Below are positions 44,485-53,537 of a stretch of 64,000 nucleotides of DNA, in pieces. This DNA is from Streptomyces gelaticus (lineage in GTDB: Bacteria > Actinomycetota > Actinomycetes > Streptomycetales > Streptomycetaceae), in assembly GCF_014649535.1 (NCBI RefSeq), contig NZ_BMTF01000030.1, positions 18,653 to 82,652 on the forward strand, written 5' to 3'. Position numbers and translations under genes: made by a program. The notes below the pieces were generated by a model, which had not been told where the DNA came from, made no database searches, and saw nothing but the letters and a program-made list of their open reading frames with translations. Positions within the stretch are counted from its first letter, which is position 1. Each line of letters starts with the position of its first letter.

Positions 44485-46470
44485 TCAGCCGACCTTTCCT
44501 GTGTACGGCTCCGGGACGTCGAGCAGCACGCGGCCGTCCAGCACCAGCCGGGTGGCCGCCACCACGTACGGGGCCGAGCCTTCGGCCCCGAGCAGCACCG
44601 CCGCCGCGTCGGCCGACACCGCGGGGTTGCGGATACGACGGGCGACGGGGGAGAGGAGCACGGTCTCCTCGCCGAAGCTCACGCCCTGGCCCTCCGCGCA
44701 CCCGACCCGCTCGACGGGGCCCGGAGCCGTGCCGGGGACGATCGCGGTGAGGAAGAGCGCCTCCGTGGAGCGCGCGGTCGTCGCACGCAGCGTGTGCAGC
44801 GTGCGGGTGAGCCGCAGCTCGGGCGTGCTCGACGTCGGGTTCGCCTCCACCTCGGTGGCCTCGGAGACGACCTCGGCGTCGAGCGGTGCGAACCGCCGTA
44901 CCAGGGCGGAGGCCGCCCCGGACCGGATCAGCCGGCCGCCGCCCGGCCCGGGTTCGGTGGGCCGGTCGGTCTGGAGCAGGAACGACCACTCCCGCTCCGT
45001 GTCCGCCTCGGCGAGATCCAGCAGTACGAGCCGTCCGGACGGGGTGAACACCAGCGTCCGGTCCAGCCGCCGCACCCCGAGCGCGGGGTCGTACATCGCG
45101 GCGATCTCCGCCGTGGCGTGCGCCCAGCCGCAGTCGGCACCGGCGAGCACATCGCGCTGCCGGGCCTGCCGCTCGTACGGGATGCCCTGGTACACGTGGT
45201 ACCGGTCCTCGTCCGCGTACCCCTGGCCGTCCACCAGCAGCAGATTGTGGTGCGCGGCGCGCTTGCGGTTGCTGTACCCCTCGTCGACCGCGAGGAAGGC
45301 ACCCTGCGAGACCAGCACGAACGAGCCCGAATCGGGGTGGTGGTGACCCTGGTCGAGGGTCTCCCAGCCCTTCTCCGCCCGGTGCTTCGCGGAGGTCTCC
45401 CACGCCTTGTGGCCACCGCCGGGGCTCGCCTTGAACGAGACGAGGGTGGCGTCGTCGTCCCAGCCGGTGCGGGCCGCGAGCAGGCCGAGATCCGGGAAGA
45501 ACGCCCGTGTCTCGGTGGGCGGGGCGGCGGCCACGGACGGGTCGTACCAGAGGTATTCGAGATAGGCCTCCGGCAGGATCCCCGGCCGCACTCCGCTCTG
45601 TGCGGCCTCCTGCCACAGCAGTTCACCCGAGGCGAGATCGCCCAGCCACTGCGCCTGGGCAATCCCGTACTGCGCCGCGAGACGGTAGTACAGGCCGGCG
45701 CTGTGTCCGCTGCGCCGGTCGTGGCAGTCGCCGTGGTCGACGTTGAACGCGAAGCCGGGAGCCAACTGGTGCAGCCGGTAGCGGAAGGTGTTCGCGAGGA
45801 AGCCGCCCCGGCCCCACCAGTCGATGCCCTCCGCCTCCTGGAGGAGATCCAGGTGGACGGCGAGGAAGGGCACACCGTAGCGCCAGTAGACGACGCCCTC
45901 GGCATGCGAACCGTCGTCCGGCATCAGATCGAGGACCGTACCGAGGTTGTCCTTGGCGCGCTCGGTCCACTCCTCCTTGCCCAGTACGTAACCGGCCGTC
46001 GCCAGGCCCGCGTAGCAGATCCAGTTGTGGTTCTGCCAGTACGACGACGACCACCAGCGGCCCTCGCCCGCCACCGCGAACTCGTACATCCGCCGCCCCT
46101 GGAGCAGCAGCTTGTACCGCAGCAGCGCCCGCACCTCGTCCGGGAGTTCGTCGCCGATCCACCGGTGGGCGAGCGACAGGTGGTGCAGCAGCCAGCCGGC
46201 GTCCAGATCATGGTCCGGCATATGGGCCCTGCCCCAGTGCGGCAGCCGCACCGCGGCCTCGATCCAGCGCCGGCTCTCCGCCAGTTGGGCCGGATCGCCA
46301 CTCACCCGGTAGGCCAGCGCCGGGTTGGAGGCCGCGGGACCGAGCCAGGTGATGCTGGCCAGGGGGTGCGTACGCGGCGGGGTCAGCCCGCGGTGGCGGG
46401 CCGCCTCCTCGTACAGCCGCACCTGCTGCGCGGGGCGCGGGCCGGGCGGCGGGGTCGCCGACAGCAACAA
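44485..46470 (-). CDS. Heparinase II/III-type polysaccharide lyase (cytoplasmic)
   Basis: A 661-residue protein. The first ~330 residues form an (alpha/alpha) toroid (SYWQNHNWICYAGLATAGYVLG, DGSHAEGVVYWRYGVPFLAVH, HGDCHDRRSGHSAG), followed by the heparinase II/III beta-sandwich (LLAARTGWDDDATLVSFKASPGG, HHHPDSGSFVLVSQGAFLAVDEGYS, HHNLLLVDGQG). These carry the Tyr/His/metal-site residues of the family. No signal peptide, so it likely acts on imported oligosaccharides. The start is TTG 46470 with GGAGGA seven bases upstream. The PL subfamily (12, 15, 17 or 21) cannot be fixed by eye. Confidence 0.85.
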   Translation of the reverse strand: MLLSATPPPGPRPAQQVRLYEEAARHRGLTPPRTHPLASITWLGPAASNPALAYRVSGDPAQLAESRRWIEAAVRLPHWGRAHMPDHDLDAGWLLHHLSLAHRWIGDELPDEVRALLRYKLLLQGRRMYEFAVAGEGRWWSSSYWQNHNWICYAGLATAGYVLGKEEWTERAKDNLGTVLDLMPDDGSHAEGVVYWRYGVPFLAVHLDLLQEAEGIDWWGRGGFLANTFRYRLHQLAPGFAFNVDHGDCHDRRSGHSAGLYYRLAAQYGIAQAQWLGDLASGELLWQEAAQSGVRPGILPEAYLEYLWYDPSVAAAPPTETRAFFPDLGLLAARTGWDDDATLVSFKASPGGGHKAWETSAKHRAEKGWETLDQGHHHPDSGSFVLVSQGAFLAVDEGYSNRKRAAHHNLLLVDGQGYADEDRYHVYQGIPYERQARQRDVLAGADCGWAHATAEIAAMYDPALGVRRLDRTLVFTPSGRLVLLDLAEADTEREWSFLLQTDRPTEPGPGGGRLIRSGAASALVRRFAPLDAEVVSEATEVEANPTSSTPELRLTRTLHTLRATTARSTEALFLTAIVPGTAPGPVERVGCAEGQGVSFGEETVLLSPVARRIRNPAVSADAAAVLLGAEGSAPYVVAATRLVLDGRVLLDVPEPYTGKVG

Positions 46471-46473
46471 GGG

Positions 46474-48264
46474 TCAGTCCTCCGTCCGGAACCGTGCCGT
46501 GCCGCCGTCGGTCAGCGAGACCGTCAGCACCCCGTCGCCGTCCAGCCGTACGTCGGTCACGGCGGGTCCGGCCGACGCCGCCTGGTACACCGAGGCGAAG
46601 ACGACCCGGTCCGACTGCGCGGTGAAGTCGACCCGGGTGCGTACGCGCTGCGGATCGTCGGCCGGCCCCGGCCCCGGCCGGGAGACCGGACGCACCGTCG
46701 CACCGGGGGTGTGGGTATGCCAGCCGTGCAGGGTCTCGTCGCCGTACCAGGTGGTGCGTACCTCGCCCGAGGCCTGGAGCTGGACGTCCAGCGCGACACC
46801 GGGGCGCAGCTGTGCGGTGAGGCGCCGCTCGTCCTCGGCCCGTACCGTCAGCAGGTCGACCAGATAGCTGTCACCGAGCACCACCCGCCGCACCGCACGC
46901 ACTCCCTCGTACGCCGTCGTCACCTCGGCGGTCACGGACGAACCGTCCGAGCCGAGCAGCCGCCCGGTGCACTCGGCCTGTTCGGCGCCGTTCACGCGGA
47001 ACGCCGGATGAGCCTCGGTCGATGCGTACAGATCACGGAACTCGGCGTGTGCATAGGGCACTTGACCGGGATCGGGCTGCCACGGGGTGGTGTCGCCGTA
47101 CAGGTACAGCGACAACTTGTCGCGATGGCCGTGCGAACCGCCGTGCGGGCCGAAGTCCAGCAGCGCGTGGATGCCCGCGTGGTGCAGCACCGCGTACCCG
47201 GCGGCCGGGAACACCGTCACCGGGCCGGGCGCCGGGCGCTCGGGCAGCGGTGGGCCGGCGAACCAGCCGCCCAGCTCCCGGTCGAGCCCGTCGTCCTGTG
47301 CGCCGAGCTCGGACCGGGCCCGCCCGGCCACCGCCTCCAGCGCCGGTGAAGGCACCAACTGCTGTGCCAGCGCGACGAGTTCGAGCCACTCCAGGGCGAG
47401 TGGGCCACGCAGATACGGGCCGTCGTGCAGCGCCGGCAGGATGCCGCCCGGCGTGGCGACGGCCGCCAGCACGTCCGTCATCCCGGCCAGTACGCCCACC
47501 ACATCGGAGGGAACGGACGCGGGGTCGGTGCCGCGCAGCGCAAGCAGTGCGGCCCGCAGCACGAACCCGTGGTAGTAGGTGCTGCCCTCCCACTCCCAGC
47601 CGTCATCGGCGACCGCGACCCGCAGGTGCGCGTACAGCCCGTGTTCGCCCTCCAGCCACTGCTCCGCACCCTCCCACTCCCTGCCGCGGGCCGCCGCCGC
47701 GCCCCGACTCGCCGCCACACCGGCCGCGTTGAGCCACGCGGTGTAATTGGAGGCCAGGTGGCCCTGACCGGTGAGCACGTCCCGGGCGTCGAGAGCGGCC
47801 CGCTCCAGCGCGTCCAGCAGCGGCAGCACCGGGGCCAGGTCCTCGGTGGACTGCTCGGCGAGCGTGATCACGGTGTGCCCGACGTTCACCGCCCAGATGG
47901 CATCGGTCAGCGCCTGGTGGAAGAGCCGGCCGCGCAGCATCCAGGTCTGGGCCTCGCCGTGCCGCTCGGTGGCCAGCTCCGCGTACAGCCCCGCGTACTC
48001 CACGAGCCGCGACACGCATTCGGCACGCTCCTTGCGGTGGGCGAGCACCCGCAGATGCCGCGCCCACGCCTGGTGCGAGAGCACCAGCCAGGCACCGCGC
48101 ACCGCCTCGTCGTCCACCCGGCAGCCGTACGCACACCGCGCACCGCCCTCGGGGAACACCCCGGCGAGCAGATCGCCGTGGTCGAGCTCCACGCCGTGCG
48201 CCGGGCAGACGTACGCGTGCCACCAGCCGCCCCGCTCCCGGGCGATCCGCCTCAACGCGGCCAC
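46474..48264 (-). CDS. Second heparinase II/III-type protein (cytoplasmic)
   Basis: A 596-residue heparinase II/III-like protein, distinct from its neighbour. It begins at GTG 48264, inside the last codons of the SDR gene (13-base overlap), with GGWWHAYVCPAHGVEL and a Cys pair region (FPEGGARCAYGCRVD) typical near the start of oligo-alginate-lyase-like toroids. Homologues usually carry 60-100 extra residues before this point, so the N-terminus looks short. Later motifs: GHLASNYTAWLNAAG, STYYHGFVLRAAL and the sandwich segment HALLDFGPHGGSHGHRDKLSLYL. No signal peptide. Probably an exo-lyase on imported fragments. Confidence 0.82.
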   Translation of the reverse strand: MAALRRIARERGGWWHAYVCPAHGVELDHGDLLAGVFPEGGARCAYGCRVDDEAVRGAWLVLSHQAWARHLRVLAHRKERAECVSRLVEYAGLYAELATERHGEAQTWMLRGRLFHQALTDAIWAVNVGHTVITLAEQSTEDLAPVLPLLDALERAALDARDVLTGQGHLASNYTAWLNAAGVAASRGAAAARGREWEGAEQWLEGEHGLYAHLRVAVADDGWEWEGSTYYHGFVLRAALLALRGTDPASVPSDVVGVLAGMTDVLAAVATPGGILPALHDGPYLRGPLALEWLELVALAQQLVPSPALEAVAGRARSELGAQDDGLDRELGGWFAGPPLPERPAPGPVTVFPAAGYAVLHHAGIHALLDFGPHGGSHGHRDKLSLYLYGDTTPWQPDPGQVPYAHAEFRDLYASTEAHPAFRVNGAEQAECTGRLLGSDGSSVTAEVTTAYEGVRAVRRVVLGDSYLVDLLTVRAEDERRLTAQLRPGVALDVQLQASGEVRTTWYGDETLHGWHTHTPGATVRPVSRPGPGPADDPQRVRTRVDFTAQSDRVVFASVYQAASAGPAVTDVRLDGDGVLTVSLTDGGTARFRTED

Positions 48265-49016
48265 ACGCCACCGTCGATGTCCACCGTGGTGGCGGTGAGG
48301 AAGCCGGACGACGGCGACGCCAGGTGGACGACCGCGGCGGCGACGTCCTCGGGGGTGCCGGCCCGGCCGACCGGGATACCGGCCTCCATCGCCTGCTGCG
48401 CCTCGGGCGCGGTGAACGTGTCGTGGAAGGCGGTGCCCTTGATGAAGCCGGGCGCCACGGTGTTGACGGTGATGCCCGTACCGCCGAGCTCCTTGGCCAG
48501 GCCCTTGGTGAAACCGCGCACCCCGGCCTTCGCCGCCGCGTAGGCGACCGAGCCGGGGCCGCCGCCGTTGTGCGCGGCCAGCGAGGACATCGTGATGATG
48601 CGTCCGGCCGAGGACTCCTTCAGATGCGGAAGGGCGGCGCGCACGGTGCGGAACGTGGAGGTCAGGTTGGTGGAGAGGACCTGGTCGAAGTGGTCGTCGG
48701 ACATCTCGGCGATGGTGGCCCGGCCGATCAGATGGCCCGCGTTGCAGACCAGCACGTCCAGTCCGCCGAGGCAGCCGGTCGCCTCGTCGACGAGCCGGTC
48801 CACATCGCCGGTCACCGTGACATCGGCCTTGAACGCCTTCGCCCGGCGGCCCAGCGCCTCGATCGTGGAGACCGTCTTCGCGGCCTCGTCGGCGGAGGAG
48901 TGGTAGTGGACGGCGACATCGGCACCGGCCTCGGCGAGCGCGACGGCGATCGCCCGGCCGATTCCGTGGCCCGCCCCTGTCACCAGTGCGCGGGAGCCGT
49001 TGAGATCAGCAGACAT
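48252..49016 (-). CDS. SDR-family NAD(P)-dependent oxidoreductase
   Basis: A 254-residue classical short-chain dehydrogenase. Cofactor motif TGAGHGIG, NAG motif CNAGHL, catalytic Ser in TMSSLAAHNGG, and YAAAK with the usual lysine; C-terminal GGVWPR. The pathway slot, next to uronate lyases, suggests a KduD-like reduction of a 2-keto-3-deoxy sugar acid or an unsaturated uronate derivative, but this is context only. ATG 49016 follows AAAGG 11 bases upstream. It sits between the permeases and the lyases. Confidence 0.88.
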   Translation of the reverse strand: MSADLNGSRALVTGAGHGIGRAIAVALAEAGADVAVHYHSSADEAAKTVSTIEALGRRAKAFKADVTVTGDVDRLVDEATGCLGGLDVLVCNAGHLIGRATIAEMSDDHFDQVLSTNLTSTFRTVRAALPHLKESSAGRIITMSSLAAHNGGGPGSVAYAAAKAGVRGFTKGLAKELGGTGITVNTVAPGFIKGTAFHDTFTAPEAQQAMEAGIPVGRAGTPEDVAAAVVHLASPSSGFLTATTVDIDGGVWPR

Positions 49017-49060
49017 GGAGTGAGTACCTTTCGAAGTGCGGTCGTTCGGGCGAAGGACGG

Positions 49061-49984
49061 TCACTTGAGACCTGCGGTCGCGAAGCCCTGCACGAAGTAG
49101 CGCTGGCCGATGAGGAAGAGAATGACCATGGGCAGGGTGGCCAGCGTGGTGCCGGCCATCAGGAAGTGCCACTGGGGGCCGTTCTCCGTCTTGAAGACGG
49201 AGAGCCCGACCTGGATCACCCGCAGACTGTCGGTGCGGGTCACCAGCAGCGGCCAGAGGAAGTTGTTCCACGACGACTCGAAGGTCAGCAGCGCCACGGT
49301 GGTGAGTGCGGGCTTGACCTGCGGCGTCATGATCCGGGCGTAGATCCGGAACTCACCCAGACCGTCGAGCCTGGCCGCCTCCTCCAGTTCCACCGGCAGG
49401 TCCAGGTAGAACTGGCGGAAGAGGAAGACCGCGAAGGGCGTGACGGCACCGGGAACGATCAGCGCCCACCAGGAGTCCAGCCAGCCGCTGCCGCCCTGGC
49501 CGAAGATGTCGTTCCCGCCGGCCAGCGGCATGAAGCGGACGATCAGGAACTCCGGCAGCACCTTGGTGTACGTGGGGATCATCAGCGCGGCGATGAAGAG
49601 GCAGAAGATGACCTCGCTGCCCCGGAACCTGATCCGCGCCAGCGCGTACCCGGCCATCGACGCCACGACCACGTTGATGAGGGTGTGACTGAACGCGATG
49701 ATGAAGCTGTTGCGTGCGTACGTCGCGAACGGCGCCGCCTTCAGCGCGTCGACGTAGTTCCCGAACTCCCAGTGTTCCGGGAGCAGTCCGGCGTCCTGGG
49801 AGGCGATCTCCACCGGGGTCTTGAGCGAGGTGAGCACCATCCAGACGAACGGCACCACCATCAGCAGCGAGACGACGGTGAGGGTCGCGTAGAGCGCGAT
49901 CCGGCCGACGGCGACCGGCTTGCCGTTCCTCCCCGGCCGGGGCTTCTTCGCGACCCTTGGCGCGTGCAGCTCAGTTGTGGCCAC
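49061..49984 (-). CDS. Carbohydrate ABC transporter permease (MalG type)
   Basis: A 307-residue inner-membrane permease with six predicted helices. The EAA loop for the ATPase contact is EEAARLDGLGEFRIYARIMTPQVKP, broken as EEAARLDGLGEF and RIMTPQVKP around the conserved Gly. GTG 49984 lies behind GGGAGGCACCC and overlaps the end of the MalF-type gene by 14 bases. The ABC cassette lacks an ATPase gene; streptomycetes often use the shared ATPase MsiK for such transporters. Confidence 0.92.
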   Translation of the reverse strand: MATTELHAPRVAKKPRPGRNGKPVAVGRIALYATLTVVSLLMVVPFVWMVLTSLKTPVEIASQDAGLLPEHWEFGNYVDALKAAPFATYARNSFIIAFSHTLINVVVASMAGYALARIRFRGSEVIFCLFIAALMIPTYTKVLPEFLIVRFMPLAGGNDIFGQGGSGWLDSWWALIVPGAVTPFAVFLFRQFYLDLPVELEEAARLDGLGEFRIYARIMTPQVKPALTTVALLTFESSWNNFLWPLLVTRTDSLRVIQVGLSVFKTENGPQWHFLMAGTTLATLPMVILFLIGQRYFVQGFATAGLK

Positions 49985-50939
49985 GGGTGCCTCCCATGAT
50001 CCGCCGGTTGACCAGGGTGAAGCCCATCAGCAGCACGAACAGCACCAGCGACTGCGCGCAGGCGTAGCCGACGCGGAACTCCCGGAAGGCGGACTTGTAG
50101 ATCTCGTACGTCATCATCGTGGTGCTGTTGGCGGGACCGCCGTCGGTCAGGATGTAGATCTGGTCGAAGGACTGGAACGCGCTGATCATCGACGTGATGA
50201 GGACGAAGAACGTCGCGGGCTTCAGCAGCGGCAGTGTGATCGAGAAGAACTGCCGCACCTTGGAGGCGCCGTCCACCGAGGCCGCCTCGTACAGCTCCTT
50301 GGGCAGGGACTGCAGCGCGGCCAGATAGATGAGCATCTTCATGCCGATGCCCTGCCAGATGCCGACCAGGATCACCGAGGGCATCGCCCACGAGGTCGAC
50401 GCGAGCCAGGCCGGTCCGTCGATCCCGAGGAACGACAGGAGTGTGTTGAGCAGCCCGTTGCCCGGGTTGTAGATCCACAGCCAGACCAGTGCGATCGCGA
50501 CGGTCGCCGTCACCTGAGGCAGGAAGACCGCGGTACGGAAGATGCCCCGGGCCTTCAGGCCGGTGTGCAGCGCCAGGGCGACGAGCAGCCCCAGCATCAT
50601 GCCGAACGGCACGGTGAAGAAGGTGTAGACGACGGTGTTGACGACGGACCTGCGGAAGACCGCGTCGCCCATCATCTCGCTGAAGTTGTCCAGACCCACG
50701 AACTGCGGCGCCGTCAGTACGTCGTACTTCGTGAAGGCCAGGACCACCGACGCGACGACCGGCAGGCCGATCCAGAGCGAGGCATGCAGCAGCGCGGGCG
50801 CCACCATCAGCATGCCGGCGCGCTGCCTGCGGCGCCCCGGTCCCGTCGGCACCCGGCCGGTGCGCTTCTTCGCGACCGGGCGTCCGGCCGGGGCGGAGGG
50901 CGGCGCGGGGCGCGCCTTCAATACGGATGTCGCTCCCAC
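49971..50939 (-). CDS. Carbohydrate ABC transporter permease (MalF type)
   Basis: A 322-residue permease. After a basic, Pro-rich N-terminus (about 40 residues) come six membrane segments, with EAA motif YEAASVDGASKVRQFFSITLP and the QSFDQIYILTDGGPANST segment typical of MalF/UgpA relatives. GTG 50939 is the likely start (AAGGACC upstream), 12 bases after the binding-protein stop. Confidence 0.92.
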   Translation of the reverse strand: MGATSVLKARPAPPSAPAGRPVAKKRTGRVPTGPGRRRQRAGMLMVAPALLHASLWIGLPVVASVVLAFTKYDVLTAPQFVGLDNFSEMMGDAVFRRSVVNTVVYTFFTVPFGMMLGLLVALALHTGLKARGIFRTAVFLPQVTATVAIALVWLWIYNPGNGLLNTLLSFLGIDGPAWLASTSWAMPSVILVGIWQGIGMKMLIYLAALQSLPKELYEAASVDGASKVRQFFSITLPLLKPATFFVLITSMISAFQSFDQIYILTDGGPANSTTMMTYEIYKSAFREFRVGYACAQSLVLFVLLMGFTLVNRRIMGGTRGHN

Positions 50940-50951
50940 AGTGACGGGTCC

Positions 50952-52220
50952 TTACATCCGGCCGATGGCGGCCTCGGCGAGCCGGCCGAGTTCCGCGATG
51001 GCGTCCTTGGCCGACTGGGTGCCCACGATCGCGGGCTCCAGCGTGGGCTTGATCTTCTCGCGGATCTCCATCCAGGCGGGGGTGCCGCCCTCGGAGCACG
51101 CGTCGCCCATGCTCCGCAGGGAGAGTTCGACGAACTTGTTCTCCTTCACGTACGAGCTGTCGCTGAGGTCCTTCAGGCCGGGCACCGAACCGCGTTGCTT
51201 GGCCGCACCGAGGATCGACTCGGGCGAGGCGAGGTACTCGACGAGCGCCCGGGCCGCCGCGGGGTGCTTGGAACTGGCGGACTGCGTGACGAGCGTGCCG
51301 CCCTGGAGCATCGCGGGCTTGCGGTTGGCGAGGATGAACGCCCCGAGCTTGTCGTCCTTGAGGAGGTCCGGCGCCTGGTCCCCGACCTGCTTCCACAACG
51401 CGCTGGTCGTCATCATCATGGACGCCTTGCCGGTCTGTACGTTGGTCGGGGCACCGAGCTCCGTCTTCTTGGCGTACTCGGCGGAGCCGTCCTTGACGAG
51501 GTCCTTGAAGAACTGGAGCGCCTCGACCCCGCGGGCGTCGGTGAACAGCACCTTCTTGCCGTCCGCGCTGAACAGCTGGCCGCCGTTGGCGAAGAGGAAG
51601 GTTTCCCAGCACTGGCGCAGATCGATGGAGAACGGGTCGAATCCGACCCGCCCGTTCTTGGTCAGCTGCTTGGCCACGGCGCGCAGCTCGGCCCAGTTCG
51701 CCGGGGTCTTCTTGATGCCGGCCTCGGCGAAGTGGTCCTTGCGGTAGACGACGATGCGGGTGTCGAGGACGACCGGCAGCGCGTACAGCTTCCCGTCGTA
51801 CCGGGAGGGCTCCAGCACCCGCTTCTCGTAGTCGTGCGCGGTGGCGAACTTCTCCGGCAGCTCGGCGATCGCCTTCTTGGCCGCGAACGGCGGGATCCAG
51901 CCCACCCCCATCATCATCACGTCGGGCAGCAGACCGCCCGCGAGACCGGTGGTGATCTTCTCGTTGAGCTGGTTGTACGTGGTGTAGTCCACGTTCACCT
52001 CGACGTCCGGGTACTTCTTCCGGAAGCCGCCGAGTATCTCCTTCTCCAACAGCGTCTTGCCGTCGGCACCTTCGTAGATCGGGGTGAGCAGAGTGATCTC
52101 ACCCTCGGCGGGGCCTTCGGCGGAGCCGGCCGTCGAAGTACCGGTACCGCACCCGCTGAGCGCGGCGGCAGCGGTTCCGGCGCCGATGGCGGCAAGCAGC
52201 GACCGTCGGTTGAGTTGCAT
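50952..52220 (-). CDS. Extracellular solute-binding lipoprotein (family 1)
   Basis: A 422-residue sugar-binding lipoprotein and first gene of the operon. The N-terminus is a Tat-type lipoprotein signal: RRSLLAAIGAG with lipobox LSGC (C24). Mature domain features are the TLLTPIYEGADGKTLLE opening, DVMMMGVGWIPPFA and the PAAARALVEYLASPE C-terminal region of family 1 binding proteins. ATG 52220 follows AAGGGG. The 225-base gap to the LacI gene holds three ATCGAT-centred sites, so expression is probably induced by a sugar released from the polymer. Confidence 0.92.
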   Translation of the reverse strand: MQLNRRSLLAAIGAGTAAAALSGCGTGTSTAGSAEGPAEGEITLLTPIYEGADGKTLLEKEILGGFRKKYPDVEVNVDYTTYNQLNEKITTGLAGGLLPDVMMMGVGWIPPFAAKKAIAELPEKFATAHDYEKRVLEPSRYDGKLYALPVVLDTRIVVYRKDHFAEAGIKKTPANWAELRAVAKQLTKNGRVGFDPFSIDLRQCWETFLFANGGQLFSADGKKVLFTDARGVEALQFFKDLVKDGSAEYAKKTELGAPTNVQTGKASMMMTTSALWKQVGDQAPDLLKDDKLGAFILANRKPAMLQGGTLVTQSASSKHPAAARALVEYLASPESILGAAKQRGSVPGLKDLSDSSYVKENKFVELSLRSMGDACSEGGTPAWMEIREKIKPTLEPAIVGTQSAKDAIAELGRLAEAAIGRM

Positions 52221-52248
52221 GGGACACCCCTTTTGAGGTGGAGACTGT

Positions 52249-52412
52249 GGATCGATCCAGCGATGGGTCCCGGCCATGGCTGGGAAGTGCTGGTAAATCG
52301 ATGCACTGATGCTAGGAACGCCGTGAGAGGGACGTCAACAGCTGATGCACATGAATTTTCTGGCGTGTTAACAGGTGTACCGGTAAACGAAGTTCAGTAA
52401 ATCGATACACTG
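52249..52412. promoter_or_regulatory. Three LacI-type operator candidates between the transport operon and its regulator
   Basis: ATCGAT-centred sites: GGATCGATCC (52249-52258, perfect palindrome), GTAAATCGATGCACTG (52293-52308) and CAGTAAATCGATACACTG (52395-52412, 14 of 18 positions symmetric). The last two share 15 of 16 bases. One lies 34 bases before the regulator ATG and one 29 bases before the transporter ATG, as expected for joint control and autoregulation by the LacI protein. Confidence 0.65.
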
Positions 52413-52445
52413 GTAGGGTCAGACGAGTTCCGAACCGGAGGTGGC

Positions 52446-53537
52446 ATGAGCGGGGTAACGATCCATCAGGTCGCGGAGGCCGCAGGGGTCTCCGCGAGCA
52501 CGGTCTCCAACGTTCTGAACGGACGTACCGACCGTATGCAGCCGGCCACGCTGGCCCGCGTGGAGCAGGTGATCGAGCAGCTCGGCTACCGGCCCAACCG
52601 CGCTGCCCGGATGCTGCGCACCGGCCGCATCAAGGTCATCGGGCTCATCGTGCCGTCGGTGGCCAACCCCTTCTGGGGGGCGCTCGCCCGTGAGCTGGAG
52701 GCCATCGCACTCGCCGAGGGGTACCACGTACTGCTCTGCAACAGCGAGCGCGACGCGGCCCGCGAGCTCAAGTACGGCGAGGAACTGCTCGCGGACGGGG
52801 TGAGCGGAGTGGTGCTGTGCTCCTCGCTTCCCTCGCTCGACCATGTGACACCGCTGCTGAGCCGCGGGCTGAAGATGGTCGCCTTCGACCGCACCGCCCA
52901 GGCGGGCGATCCGCCGTCGCTGGCCTCCATCAGTGTCGACAACGCGATGGGCGCCGAGATCGCCACCCGTCATCTGATCGAACTCGGCCACCGCCGACTG
53001 GCGTTCGTCTCCGGTTCGGTCAACAGCGTCAACCGCCGCGAACGGCTGCGTGGTTTCCGGGCCGCCCTGGAAGCGGCGGGCCTCGACCCGGCCGACGCGA
53101 TCGTCTGGCCCGGCGCCGACGCCACCGAGTTCGGCGACAAGGACGCCGCCGAACTGGGGCGCAATGCGGCCAGGGAGCTCCTCGGCGGCCCGCGCCCGCC
53201 CACCGCTTTCGTCGCCATCAACGACATGTGCGCGATCGGGATCTGCCGGGGCGCCAAGGACGCCGGGCTCAGCGCCGGACAGGACGTCTCCGTGGTCGGC
53301 TTCGACGACATCCTCCTCGCCGACCTCTTCGAACCGCCGCTCACCACGGTCCGCCAGCCGCTGCCGGAGATGGCGGCGGAGACATTCCAGCAGCTGCGGG
53401 CCCGGATCGACTCGGCCCCCGCGGCCGGACGTTCCCTGCTCATCCGCCCGAGGCTGGTCGTCCGGGAGTCGACGGCCCCGGCACCGTCCGCCGCGACCGC
53501 CGAGATCCCGGCCCCGGCGACGGAAGTCCCGGTATAG
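52446..53537 (+). CDS. LacI-family transcriptional regulator
   Basis: A 363-residue repressor: N-terminal HTH with hinge (VTIHQVAEAAGVSASTVSNVLNGRTDRM, YRPNRAARMLRTGR) and a periplasmic-binding-protein-like effector domain (IGLIVPSVANPFWGALARELE, RHLIELGHRRLAFVSG, GFDDILLADLFEPPLTTV). GGAGGTGGC precedes ATG 52446. Divergent from the polysaccharide operon, it very probably represses that operon and itself through the ATCGAT sites until an oligosaccharide or uronate derivative binds. The last ~25 residues are Ala/Pro-rich. Confidence 0.93.
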   Translation: MSGVTIHQVAEAAGVSASTVSNVLNGRTDRMQPATLARVEQVIEQLGYRPNRAARMLRTGRIKVIGLIVPSVANPFWGALARELEAIALAEGYHVLLCNSERDAARELKYGEELLADGVSGVVLCSSLPSLDHVTPLLSRGLKMVAFDRTAQAGDPPSLASISVDNAMGAEIATRHLIELGHRRLAFVSGSVNSVNRRERLRGFRAALEAAGLDPADAIVWPGADATEFGDKDAAELGRNAARELLGGPRPPTAFVAINDMCAIGICRGAKDAGLSAGQDVSVVGFDDILLADLFEPPLTTVRQPLPEMAAETFQQLRARIDSAPAAGRSLLIRPRLVVRESTAPAPSAATAEIPAPATEVPV

